From Bacteroidota bacterium (GTDB lineage: Bacteria > Bacteroidota > Bacteroidia > UKL13-3): a stretch of 35,430 bases of DNA. This document shows positions 26,623 through 34,445 of this stretch, one piece after another. The notes under the pieces were generated by a model, which saw nothing but the letters and a program-made list of their open reading frames with translations, had not been told where the DNA came from and did not search any database. The stretch is taken from positions 1 through 35,430 of the forward strand of contig CANHVU010000029.1 in NCBI GenBank assembly GCA_947464275.1, given 5' to 3'. The translations under genes and the position numbers were made by a program. Each line of letters opens with the position of its first letter. Position 1 is the first letter of the stretch.

Positions 26623-27570
26623 ATGAACTTAAATACTATTCCAAAACTTGTTTTTATGATGCTATCATTAATAGCAATCAAAGCCTCTGCACAGGATTTA
26701 TTATTAACAACTAGTAACGATAGTATCCAATGTAAAATTATTGAAATCAATAAAAATGATAGTATAGAATACATTTACTTCAAAGGGGGAATTAAAAAAA
26801 CCGAAAAGTTAAATTTGAATAGTTTTTTAAAAGTAATTCCCAATTTTTACTTGGTTAAATCTCAAAACAAGGTTGATTCTATCATTAACATTCAAAACAC
26901 CAAATACTTTCAAAAATTAAAAGAAAAATCTTTCTTTAAGGATATTAATAATCGAATATCACTTGATTATACTTACTCGGCAAGAGTAAGGGAGCCTTCT
27001 TTGTTAATTTATAACGGCAAAACAAAAGTTGTAGAAAAAGATAAAGAACAGTTTACTGAATTACAAGGTTACCAACTAGAATTCTCCTTGTCAATAAACA
27101 AGGATAAGAACTTGTTTTTAGGTGTTATTGTAAGTAATTTAACTAATGAAATTAAAAACTATAAAATTGCAGGCTTACCAAATGCTCCTATTCAACAATA
27201 TGATGCAAGTAACCAAATTAGTAGTTTAGGAGTTAAAGGGATGTATTTATTTCAGTCAAAAAGAGCGTACAATAACCTTTTTATTATTTTAGGTTTAAAT
27301 AAAACTTTTTATAAAGAGGAGTTATACGCTACTAATTATTATACGCTTTACACAAGTAGTACTTACTCACCTTTTGGTGGTTTTAATTATGATTTTAGAT
27401 TTCATAAAAATCTTGCAGTAGGTTTAGGTTTATTGTTTGAAGCTGGTTTTATTAAAGAAATAAATAGTAATAAAAATGGAACAAAAACTACCCACACATT
27501 AGATGGAAATGGTTATGATTTATTTAGGCTAAATTATTCTGCAGGGTTAAAGTACTATTTGGGCAAATAA
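26623..27570 (+). CDS. Exported protein, possible outer-membrane beta-barrel
   Basis: A 315-residue protein with signal peptide (about 1-23, ending ASAQ). The next 60 residues (LLLTTSNDSIQCKIIEINKN, EYIYFKGG) resemble a short N-terminal domain common in Bacteroidota exported proteins. The rest alternates polar and aromatic strands (LQGYQLEFSLSIN, SSLGVKGMYLF, YTLYTSSTYSPFGGFNYDF) and ends GLKYYLGK, which suggests a small outer-membrane barrel. No named family is recognised. The gene sits between two direct repeats of about 100 bp derived from the serine hydrolase 5' region, so it was probably inserted there. Confidence 0.65.
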   Translation: MNLNTIPKLVFMMLSLIAIKASAQDLLLTTSNDSIQCKIIEINKNDSIEYIYFKGGIKKTEKLNLNSFLKVIPNFYLVKSQNKVDSIINIQNTKYFQKLKEKSFFKDINNRISLDYTYSARVREPSLLIYNGKTKVVEKDKEQFTELQGYQLEFSLSINKDKNLFLGVIVSNLTNEIKNYKIAGLPNAPIQQYDASNQISSLGVKGMYLFQSKRAYNNLFIILGLNKTFYKEELYATNYYTLYTSSTYSPFGGFNYDFRFHKNLAVGLGLLFEAGFIKEINSNKNGTKTTHTLDGNGYDLFRLNYSAGLKYYLGK

Positions 27571-27634
27571 ATATTCATCGATATTTTATTTTACAAGTGA
27601 GCTCCCATTAATATTCAATCAATTAATTTTAACC

Positions 27635-27734
27635 ATAAAAACCATTTAATGAATTTCATATTTTAGTATTCATTTATGCGATTCCGAATATAAAATTATT
27701 TAGAAAATTTGGTGAGTTGGGAAATTTGTTTAAA
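27635..27734. repeat. About 100-bp direct repeat, right copy (decayed serine hydrolase start)
   Basis: On the minus strand it still reads MKFIKWF before a single-base deletion in the run of A/T shifts the frame. It is not part of any gene now. Confidence 0.8.
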
Positions 27735-27758
27735 ACATAGCATCTGTTTTCTGCTATT

Positions 27759-28021
27759 CAACTCCTTCGGAGTTGTTGACTATTTTGCCTTTATTCAATC
27801 ACAGAGTTACACTCGGTGCTATTTAAATTAAACTCCTTCGGAGTTACTTTACAAATAAAATTATTTATTACATGTTATTATTGAAGTGAGATATTTTTTA
27901 AAAGGTAGCTTGTTATATAATCGATTTCAAGAAAAAAATAACTCCAGAGGAGTTGAATTTCAATAACCCTGCATGAAATGCAGGGAAAACAAAAAGCACA
28001 AAAACAACTCCGAAGGAGTTG
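27759..28021. repeat. Cluster of AACTCC-nnn-GGAGTT hairpins and relatives
   Basis: Four palindromes share the stem AACTCC/GGAGTT with different 3-base loops: TTC at 27759-27775 and 27831-27845, AGA at 27940-27954, GAA at 28005-28021. Between them lie a degenerate hairpin (ACAGAGT-TAC-ACTCGGT, 27801-27817) and a different perfect one (CCCTGCATGAAATGCAGGG, 27967-27985). Spacing is irregular (about 56-107 bp), unlike a CRISPR array. Confidence 0.85.
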
Positions 28022-28071
28022 AATATAAAAAATACGAGAAAGAATCTATAAAGTTTATTTTAGAAATTTAG

Positions 28072-28079
28072 TAGTTTTG
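28072..28079 (+). promoter_or_regulatory. Candidate -7 box of the first erythromycin-esterase-like gene
   Basis: TAGTTTTG matches TAnnTTTG and lies 33 bp before ATG 28113. No good -33 element at 19 bp. Confidence 0.35.
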
Positions 28080-28112
28080 ATCAAATGTTTTTCAATCAAA
28101 TCACTCAACAAA

Positions 28113-29036
28113 ATGAAGTTTAAGAGTTTTCTAAAACCAATTTATTTAAAAAGTTCTGTCAGGATTTTATTTGTAATTAGTTGCTTGTTTTTTATGTTTC
28201 AAACGGATTTACAAGCTCAAGTTGCTGGAACTTCGTTTACGAATGAAGAAAAAAAACAATTACTTGAAGCAGTTAAAAACAAAAAAATAGTAGCTATTGC
28301 TGAAAATGTACATTGGATAAAAGAATATAAAGAAGACCAGTATAATATAAGCAAACTTTTAATCGATAGTTTGGGTTTTGATGCCATATTTATTGAAGTT
28401 TCCAACATTCAAGTGAATAATGACCTTAGAATTAATGAATTTAAAATTTATGAAAAGACATACAAATTGGCTAGTGAAATGAAAATACCAATTATTGGAA
28501 TAAATACTGCCTTTGGTGGAGATATAAGAATAATAATTGAAGCTACTAAAATAAAGGATTCTTTATTCTCACATGAGCTAAATAAAATATTTATACTCAA
28601 CAATTCAAATGAGGCTTATTATTGGTATAAAATGCCGCTAAACGAATTGGAAGACTTGAAAAACCAGGTGCTAAAATTATCACCAAATAACTACACACTC
28701 TCTGCATATCCGAATGTAATTAATGATTTAGTTGAAAATATAAATTATATTTCACTAAAACGAACTAGAACTGACTTAATAAGAGATTCCTTTATGTTTG
28801 CAAAAGTCAATAATTACCTACTTGAAAACCCAAACCACAAGGTTGTTGTAATAGCACATAGTAAGCACTTAGCAAAATCTCCAAAAATTCGAAGGCAGAA
28901 TTTAGGAGTACTTTTAAATGAAAAATATAAAAATGACTATTTTGTCATTTCAACTGAATTTGAGAAAGGAATTATTTATACCTCTAAGGAAAAGCAAAAA
29001 CAAGATACAAGTTATTTTAAACCTATTTCTAATTGA
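28113..29036 (+). CDS. Erythromycin-esterase-like protein, probably truncated by an in-frame TGA
   Basis: A 307-residue exported protein with a signal peptide (about 1-35, ending LQAQ). It keeps the family's acidic/His landmarks in order: IAENVH (Glu 64, His 67), FIEV (Glu 95), RDSFMFAK (224-231) and IAHSKHLAK (His 249, His 252). It is shorter than its neighbour (405 residues) and lacks the C-terminal strands. The frame reopens immediately after the TGA and encodes exactly that missing end (29037-29231). I start at ATG 28113; the TTG at 28077 would place non-signal residues in front. Family members hydrolyse macrolide lactones or unknown esters; the function here is unknown. Confidence 0.75.
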   Translation: MKFKSFLKPIYLKSSVRILFVISCLFFMFQTDLQAQVAGTSFTNEEKKQLLEAVKNKKIVAIAENVHWIKEYKEDQYNISKLLIDSLGFDAIFIEVSNIQVNNDLRINEFKIYEKTYKLASEMKIPIIGINTAFGGDIRIIIEATKIKDSLFSHELNKIFILNNSNEAYYWYKMPLNELEDLKNQVLKLSPNNYTLSAYPNVINDLVENINYISLKRTRTDLIRDSFMFAKVNNYLLENPNHKVVVIAHSKHLAKSPKIRRQNLGVLLNEKYKNDYFVISTEFEKGIIYTSKEKQKQDTSYFKPISN

Positions 29037-29231
29037 AAAACTATATGGAATGATAAAAAAATTACCATTAAGAGGATAATGAGCGCAAAAGAAATAAGTA
29101 ATAAAAAATATACAGCGCAATTTATTGGAGCTAGTTTTCAAAAAAGTTATGGATTAAGAAAAGTATATTATAACGAGTTATTTGATTTAATTATTACTTA
29201 CCCAACCATTAATTATCAAGGGTTGAAATAA
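29037..29231 (+). pseudogene. In-frame C-terminal tail of the erythromycin-esterase-like gene, cut off by TGA
   Basis: 64 codons continue in the same frame after TGA 29034-29036. The segment FIGASFQKSYGLRKVYY followed by FDLIITYPTIN aligns in pattern with the last part of the neighbouring paralogue (RAIGDRF, then SSKYYYTKQ, then FNGLIFTRKS). With the tail restored the protein would be about 372 residues. An internal ATG at 29079 could start a 50-residue fragment, but that is unlikely to be a separate gene. A sequencing error at the TGA would give one intact gene. Confidence 0.65.
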
Positions 29232-29267
29232 ATAAATTTTCTTTAAAATGTTAAAAAACTACTAAAT

Positions 29268-30485
29268 ATGATTCTCAATAGAACAATTATACTTTCACTT
29301 TTACTCGCAATTTCTAAACTCGTTTATACCCAAAATATAAGTAAAGTTGATATTACAAAATTTAATGTAAAAGACACTCAATTATTAAATAAAATAGTAG
29401 GTGATTGTAGAGTTATTGGACTGGGTGAATCTGCTCATGGTGCAGGAACAATTTATGATTTAAAGGCTGATGTTATTAAAGAATTGGTTTTAAAGCATAA
29501 TTTTAAAAATATTGTATTTGAAAGTTTTTTTTGGGGTACGCAAACCATGAATAAGTATATACATAATGAAAATGTAGATATTAAGGATGCTTTTTTAGAT
29601 ATGGGTGTTGGTGTATGGATAAATAACGAGGTTTATAACTTAATGAAATGGCTAAAGGATTATAATCTTGATAAACCCGATAGTTTAAAAGTTAGTTTAT
29701 ATGGATGCGATGTTTGGGGAATTACAATAATTTCACAACATTTTAAAAGCCATCCTTGGGTACTAAAAAATTTGAGCAGTTCCTCCATAGAAACTCTGGA
29801 TTCGCTAAGTAATTATTCTAAATGGAAAAAAACCAAGACAGGTATTGAACAAACTAAGTTGCTTTATAATGATTTTCGAAAAAATTATATCCCAAATGCT
29901 TTTGAAACAATTGAAGAGAATTACATTGTTACATTACTTTCAGACTATTTAAAGAAATGCAAGTTGAAACATGGTTATAGAAGCGCTGTAGTTCGAGATG
30001 AAATAATGGCAAAATCCATAATTTATTTAACTGAACAAAAGCCTAACGAAAAATTTATTATTTGGGCGCACAATGAACATATAGCCAAAGCTCGAAATTC
30101 AACGTTTATTTACCCAATGGGAGGACATTTAAAAAATTTTTTTGGGACGAAATACAAAGCAATAGCTTTTTCATTTTATTTTGGAGAAATAAATACATAC
30201 AATGTTGTCAAAAAAAGCCAAGAGTATTGTGTAACAGACACCGCAATCAAAAATTCTATTGAAGCAATTGCTTCGGGTTTCAATGGTGACTTGGCGTATA
30301 TAAATTTTGAAAATTCAATAGAAAGTAATAAACTCTTAGGTAAAAAATCAATACGTGCAATTGGGGACAGATTTAAATTTGATAGCTCTAAATATTATTA
30401 CACCAAACAAAAACTGTATAAGGGTTTTAATGGACTAATTTTTACTAGAAAATCAGATGTTGCCCATAAACTAACTCTTGATTAA
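29268..30485 (+). CDS. Erythromycin-esterase family protein
   Basis: A 405-residue exported protein with signal peptide (about 1-22, ending VYTQ). All family landmarks are present: GLGESAHG (53-58, Glu 54 and His 57), VFESF (Glu 85), the RDEIMAKS helix (243-250), IIWAHNEHIAKA (His 268, His 271), and PMGGHLKNFFG (about 283-293), with a terminal GFNGLIF strand. The chemistry known for the family is hydrolysis of cyclic esters such as the erythromycin lactone ring, but most environmental members are untested. It lies 36 bp after the broken paralogue in the same direction, a tandem duplication with strong divergence. Confidence 0.85.
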   Translation: MILNRTIILSLLLAISKLVYTQNISKVDITKFNVKDTQLLNKIVGDCRVIGLGESAHGAGTIYDLKADVIKELVLKHNFKNIVFESFFWGTQTMNKYIHNENVDIKDAFLDMGVGVWINNEVYNLMKWLKDYNLDKPDSLKVSLYGCDVWGITIISQHFKSHPWVLKNLSSSSIETLDSLSNYSKWKKTKTGIEQTKLLYNDFRKNYIPNAFETIEENYIVTLLSDYLKKCKLKHGYRSAVVRDEIMAKSIIYLTEQKPNEKFIIWAHNEHIAKARNSTFIYPMGGHLKNFFGTKYKAIAFSFYFGEINTYNVVKKSQEYCVTDTAIKNSIEAIASGFNGDLAYINFENSIESNKLLGKKSIRAIGDRFKFDSSKYYYTKQKLYKGFNGLIFTRKSDVAHKLTLD

Positions 30486-30501
30486 TAACATACAAATGTT
30501 C

Positions 30502-30672
30502 TTAATTTTTAATGGATTTTTTTAGCCATTCTTGAATGTCAATCATAGCTTCCTTGTGAGAAATACATTCAATATTTTCTGATTGTTTCAAACCTATATT
30601 AACAGAGTTTTGAATTTCACTGGGTAACTCATCAAACCAATTATCTTGTTCAGTTTCTAAAATTGTTTTCAT
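30502..30672 (-). CDS. Orphan antitoxin-like small protein
   Basis: A 56-residue ORF with protein character: NWFDELPSEIQNSVNIGL, then SHKEAMIDIQEWLKK. The pattern WxxELPxxxQxSxxxGL followed by (P/S)HxEAM and a terminal WL(K)K matches the short antitoxin-like proteins that Bacteroidota commonly encode just upstream of RelE/ParE toxins. No toxin gene follows here: the downstream strand is occupied by the esterase gene on the other strand, 16 bp away. It is either an orphan antitoxin left after toxin loss or a free-standing regulator. It is divergent from the next gene with a 41-bp gap. Confidence 0.65.
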   Translation of the reverse strand: MKTILETEQDNWFDELPSEIQNSVNIGLKQSENIECISHKEAMIDIQEWLKKSIKN

Positions 30673-30702
30673 AAAAATGCTTTTGTTTCTTCAAATAATT
30701 TT

Positions 30703-30710
30703 TAAATTTG
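30703..30710 (+). promoter_or_regulatory. Candidate promoter giving a nearly leaderless mRNA
   Basis: TAAATTTG fits the -7 consensus, with TTTTG 17 bp upstream. The start ATG (30714) lies only 4 bp after the box, so transcription would begin at or just inside the start codon. Either the mRNA is leaderless or the match is fortuitous in AT-rich DNA. Confidence 0.35.
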
Positions 30711-30713
30711 ATT

Positions 30714-31061
30714 ATGTCCAAAATTCAAAAACCAAAATCCTTATTATTTTTACTTAGAAAATATTATGTCTTAATATTTGTTTTTGGTATTTTTTGTTTC
30801 TGGATTTTTGAAATAGGTTACAGGAATTTTAAAAGTTACTTTTTAGTTAGCAATTCAATTCCATGTAAAGCCGTCATTATTAATGAAAAAAATTATTATG
30901 GCAATAGTCCAGTATCTCAAGAGTTTTCATATTCATATAGTTTTGATGTAGAAGGAACTATTTATAAAGGCAACTCCAATGAATCAACGTATAAATTAGG
31001 AGATACCATTCTTATAGAATATGTAAGTTTTTATCCAAATTTCAACAGGCCAAAGCCATAA
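30714..31061 (+). CDS. Small membrane protein, DUF3592-like
   Basis: A 115-residue protein with a basic N-terminus, one strong membrane segment (YVLIFVFGIFCFWIFEI, about 19-35) and a C-terminal beta domain with the order CKAVI, FSYSYSFDVEGTIYKG, GDTILIEYVSFYPNFNRPK. That order resembles DUF3592, a family of small membrane proteins of unknown function. ATG 30714 is preferred over TTG 30708 two codons upstream. It converges on the ABC exporter gene 7 bp away. Confidence 0.6.
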   Translation: MSKIQKPKSLLFLLRKYYVLIFVFGIFCFWIFEIGYRNFKSYFLVSNSIPCKAVIINEKNYYGNSPVSQEFSYSYSFDVEGTIYKGNSNESTYKLGDTILIEYVSFYPNFNRPKP

Positions 31062-31068
31062 CAAAACT

Positions 31069-32823
31069 CTACTTTTTATTAAACTGTGTTTCGTAAAGAC
31101 TGGTGTAAAAACCGTCTTTTATTTGCAGTAAACTTTCGTGGGTGCCGCGTTCTTTTATTTCGCCTTTGTCTAATACCAAAATTTCGTTTGCTTTTTGAAT
31201 GGTTGAAAGCCTGTGTGCAATTACAATACTGGTGCGGCCTTCCATCATTTTAGCAATGGCATACTGAATAATATCTTCTGTTTCTTGGTCAATGCTAGAG
31301 GTTGCTTCATCTAAAACCAAAACTGTTGGATTAACTACCATGGCTCTTACGAACGAAATCAATTGCCTTTGTCCCATACTTAAAGTTAAGCCACGTTCTT
31401 GTACCAATTGATTATAACCATTGGGCAACCTGCTAATAAACTCATGAGCACCTAACAGTTTTGAGGTAGCAATTACTTGCTCCATGGTTATTTCCTTATT
31501 GTAAAGCGTTATATTATCGTAAATAGAACCGCTGAATAAAAATACATCTTGCAAAACCACCGCAATATGCTTTCGTAAAGTATCTGTTTGGTATTGTTTA
31601 AGCTCAACGCCATCTATCAAAATTTGTCCTTTTTGATAATCGTAAAACCTGCTTAATAAATTTATGATGGATGATTTTCCAGCTCCTGTTGCTCCAACTA
31701 AAGCCATATTTTTTCCTTTAGTTAAGTTAAACGAAATATCTTTTAAAACATAATCTTCATCAATATAAGCAAAACCAACATTTTTAAATTCAACTTCACT
31801 TTTTAGTGTTTCAAATGGAATATTTCCGGTTGGTTCAATATATGTTTCATCATCCACCAAAGCAAAAATACGTTTACTAGCCACCATGCCCATTTGCAAC
31901 GTATTGAACTTATCTGCTATTTGACGGATTGGCCTAAAAATCATAGATATGTACATAATAAACGCTACAATAACACCCGCAGATGCTTGTCCGTTAATGG
32001 TTTCCTTAGCTCCATACCAAACTACCAAACCAATGGCTATACTCGAAATAATTTCTACAATTGGAAAAAAAACAGAATAATAAAAAACACCTCTAATATT
32101 GGCATCTCTGTGGTCTTTATTGATGGCTTTAAATTTTTCTAACTCTTCATCTTGCTTGTTAAAAATTTGAACTATTTGCATGCCAATTAAATGTTCTTGC
32201 ACAAATGTATTTAGCTCAGAAACTTTGTTTCGAACTTCCTCAAACGATACCCTAACACTTTCCTTAAACCAATAAGCTGCAACCAATAAAAAAGGCAATA
32301 CCGAAAGACTAACCAAGGTAAGTTTCCAGCTTGCAAAAAACATTAAACCCAGAATAAATATTATTTGGAGCAGATCGCCCATAATACTGATGAAGCCTTC
32401 GCTAAATACTTCGGTAATGGTTTCAATATCGCTAATGCAGCGTGTTACCAAGGTTCCCACAGGTGTATTATCAAAAAACTTTAAACGTAGTTTGCTTAAA
32501 TGAGAAAATACTTTTGCTCTTAAATCTTTAATAATTAATTGCCCCAAAAGGGCACCCAAATAACTTGATAACAACTGAAAAACAGTTGATAAAATAAGCA
32601 TGCCAAATACAATGGCAGAATATAAATAAATGTTTTTAAAATCGCCTTTAGGAATAAAATTATCAATGATGTATTGAATAATATATGGCCTAATGGTAGA
32701 TAATAGCGCAAAAAGAATGGTAAATAAAAAGGTAAACCAAAACAATTTAGCATGTGGACCTGATAACTTAAAAAGTCGTTTTAAAATATTGCTTTCAAAC
32801 GCGCTTGGTTTACTTTTTTGCAT
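31069..32823 (-). CDS. ABC exporter, fused permease and ATPase (MsbA-like)
   Basis: A 584-residue half-transporter that works as a homodimer or heterodimer in the inner membrane. The N-terminal 320 residues hold six membrane helices of the type I exporter fold. The ATPase half has Walker A GATGAGKSS, the Q-loop LQDVFLFSGSI, the signature LSMGQRQ (S-M-G in place of the common S-G-G), Walker B VLVLDEATSS and the H-loop IAHRLST. The substrate (lipid or drug) cannot be told. It is the third gene of a def-gpsA-ABC run, 16 bp after gpsA, so a lipid link is possible but only by context. Confidence 0.92.
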   Translation of the reverse strand: MQKSKPSAFESNILKRLFKLSGPHAKLFWFTFLFTILFALLSTIRPYIIQYIIDNFIPKGDFKNIYLYSAIVFGMLILSTVFQLLSSYLGALLGQLIIKDLRAKVFSHLSKLRLKFFDNTPVGTLVTRCISDIETITEVFSEGFISIMGDLLQIIFILGLMFFASWKLTLVSLSVLPFLLVAAYWFKESVRVSFEEVRNKVSELNTFVQEHLIGMQIVQIFNKQDEELEKFKAINKDHRDANIRGVFYYSVFFPIVEIISSIAIGLVVWYGAKETINGQASAGVIVAFIMYISMIFRPIRQIADKFNTLQMGMVASKRIFALVDDETYIEPTGNIPFETLKSEVEFKNVGFAYIDEDYVLKDISFNLTKGKNMALVGATGAGKSSIINLLSRFYDYQKGQILIDGVELKQYQTDTLRKHIAVVLQDVFLFSGSIYDNITLYNKEITMEQVIATSKLLGAHEFISRLPNGYNQLVQERGLTLSMGQRQLISFVRAMVVNPTVLVLDEATSSIDQETEDIIQYAIAKMMEGRTSIVIAHRLSTIQKANEILVLDKGEIKERGTHESLLQIKDGFYTSLYETQFNKK

Positions 32824-32839
32824 TTAGTTTTATAAAATT

Positions 32840-33865
32840 CTATACTAATTTTTCGCTTAGTTTTTCTATTTCAAATTTTGCCGGCAGGTTGCGGTAAATA
32901 ATATTATACATGGCATCCATTATAGGCATTTTTATGTTCATGGTTTGGTTTAGTTCATAAACAGTTTTAGTAGCATAATAGCCTTCGGCAATCATTTTCA
33001 TTTCTAATTGTGCAGATTTTACTGAATAACCTTTGCCAATCATGTTTCCAAAAGTACGGTTACGGCTGTGTTGCGAATAACCTGTTACCAATAAATCGCC
33101 AAGGTAGGCTGAGTGATTTATTTTTCTATCAGCATCAGTTATAGTGCGCAAAAAACGTTTCATTTCTCTAATGGCATTGCTCATTAATACTGCTTGAAAA
33201 TTATCGCCATAACCCAAGCCATGACACATTCCTGCGGCAACTGCATAAATGTTTTTAAGAACAGCTCCATATTCAGTGCCACGTACATCTTTCGAAATTA
33301 CAGTTCTTATATTTTTATTAGCCACCATACTGGCAAAATGCCTTGCCATAGTTTGGTTTGAGCTAGCAATGGTTAAGTATGATAATTTTTCAGAAGCTAC
33401 TTCTTCAGCATGACAAGGACCTGAAATTACCACAATTTGGTCTTCAGAAATTTGAAAATCATTTACAAAAAAATCGCCTACAATTTGTTTGGTATGAGGC
33501 ACCAATCCTTTTACTGCCGACACAATGGTTTTACCTTTTAAATCTTCAGCGGTAATGCCTTCTAAACTATTTAATAAAAATGCAGAAGGAATAGCAATTA
33601 CCAATAAATCGCTGGTTTTAATTATTTCTTTTAAATTACTACTCACCTCAATTGATTGAGGATGAATTTCAACTGTACTTAAATAATCAGGATTGTAATG
33701 CTTTTCTCTTATAAAATTTGCTTTTTCTTCAGAACGAACCCACCATTGCAACTTGTTTAAAGTTGGTTCAGGTAATTCCTTATGCTCTATAAGCATTTTT
33801 ACGATAGCAGTAGCCCAACTTCCACCGCCAATTACAGCTACATTTTTAGGTAAATTTTGTTCCAT
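32840..33865 (-). CDS. gpsA: Glycerol-3-phosphate dehydrogenase (NAD(P)+)
   Basis: A 341-residue soluble enzyme that makes sn-glycerol-3-phosphate from dihydroxyacetone phosphate for phospholipid synthesis. Visible: dinucleotide-binding VIGGGSWATAI (residues 11-21), SAVKGL with the conserved Lys, SGPCHAEEV (the usual GPSHAEEV with Cys), VLKNIYAVAAGMCHGLGYGDN, GDLLVTGYS and RNRTFG. The length is family-typical. It starts 11 bp after the def stop. Confidence 0.95.
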   Translation of the reverse strand: MEQNLPKNVAVIGGGSWATAIVKMLIEHKELPEPTLNKLQWWVRSEEKANFIREKHYNPDYLSTVEIHPQSIEVSSNLKEIIKTSDLLVIAIPSAFLLNSLEGITAEDLKGKTIVSAVKGLVPHTKQIVGDFFVNDFQISEDQIVVISGPCHAEEVASEKLSYLTIASSNQTMARHFASMVANKNIRTVISKDVRGTEYGAVLKNIYAVAAGMCHGLGYGDNFQAVLMSNAIREMKRFLRTITDADRKINHSAYLGDLLVTGYSQHSRNRTFGNMIGKGYSVKSAQLEMKMIAEGYYATKTVYELNQTMNIKMPIMDAMYNIIYRNLPAKFEIEKLSEKLV

Positions 33866-33876
33866 TAATTATCAAT

Positions 33877-34428
33877 TTATTTTTTAGGAATACGCATTCT
33901 GTATTTAGTATTTGCGCCACCTTTGCTAATGTTTACCAATTTATTTTTCAATAAACGTTTTTTTAGTGGACTTAAATAATCAACAAATAATTTTCCTTTT
34001 ATATGGTCGTACTCATGTTGTATAACGCGTGCTGCAATTCCATCAAATTCCTCTTCGTGCCATTCAAAATTTTCATCTTGGTACTTAATGGCAATATCGC
34101 TCCATCGGTAAACATCTTCTCTAATGTGCGGAATACTTAGGCAACCTTCTTCAAAAGCCCACTCTTCGCCCCATTCTTCAATAATTTCAGCATTAATAAA
34201 CACACGTTTTAAATCAGGATAATCCTCATCTTCAAAACCCGAAGTATCAACAACAAAAAGGTTAATAGCTTTACCTACTTGTGGAGCAGCTAAACCAACA
34301 CCTTGCGCACTATACATAGTTTCCCACATATTGGCTACTAAGTCTTTTAATCCTTCATAATCGGCCGAAATATTATCGCCTACTTTACGTAATACGGTAT
34401 CTCCGTATGCTACTATTGGTAATATCAT
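33877..34428 (-). CDS. def: Peptide deformylase
   Basis: A 183-residue metalloenzyme that removes the formyl group from new proteins. All three motifs are intact: GVGLAAPQVG (43-52), EEGCLSIP (metal ligand Cys 96) and QHEYDHIKG (His 138, Glu 139, His 142). An acidic insertion (EEWGEEWAFEEG) precedes the second motif, a common feature in Bacteroidota. It is the first gene of the def-gpsA-ABC run. Upstream lies a hairpin-rich gap before ruvX. Confidence 0.97.
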   Translation of the reverse strand: MILPIVAYGDTVLRKVGDNISADYEGLKDLVANMWETMYSAQGVGLAAPQVGKAINLFVVDTSGFEDEDYPDLKRVFINAEIIEEWGEEWAFEEGCLSIPHIREDVYRWSDIAIKYQDENFEWHEEEFDGIAARVIQHEYDHIKGKLFVDYLSPLKKRLLKNKLVNISKGGANTKYRMRIPKK

Positions 34429-34445
34429 TTATTTATAAAATTAGA

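Larger units (their letters stand above)
27571..28112. other. Gene-free interval with clustered hairpins
   Basis: About 540 bp holding the decayed serine hydrolase start, a cluster of six small palindromes (27759-28021) and a candidate promoter for the next gene. No credible open frame was seen on either strand. Confidence 0.8.

Noticed and set aside
27759-28021. Possible CRISPR array
   Set aside because: The repeats are short palindromes in irregular spacing with unrelated gaps, and no cas gene is present.
29034-29036. TGA read as tryptophan or selenocysteine
   Set aside because: TGA serves as an ordinary stop elsewhere (for example at the end of the first CPBP gene, 18687-18689), and no selenocysteine hairpin or conserved redox context is apparent.
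29268-30485. Macrolide resistance gene
   Set aside because: Family membership alone does not show resistance, and the signal peptide and sequence distance argue for another substrate.
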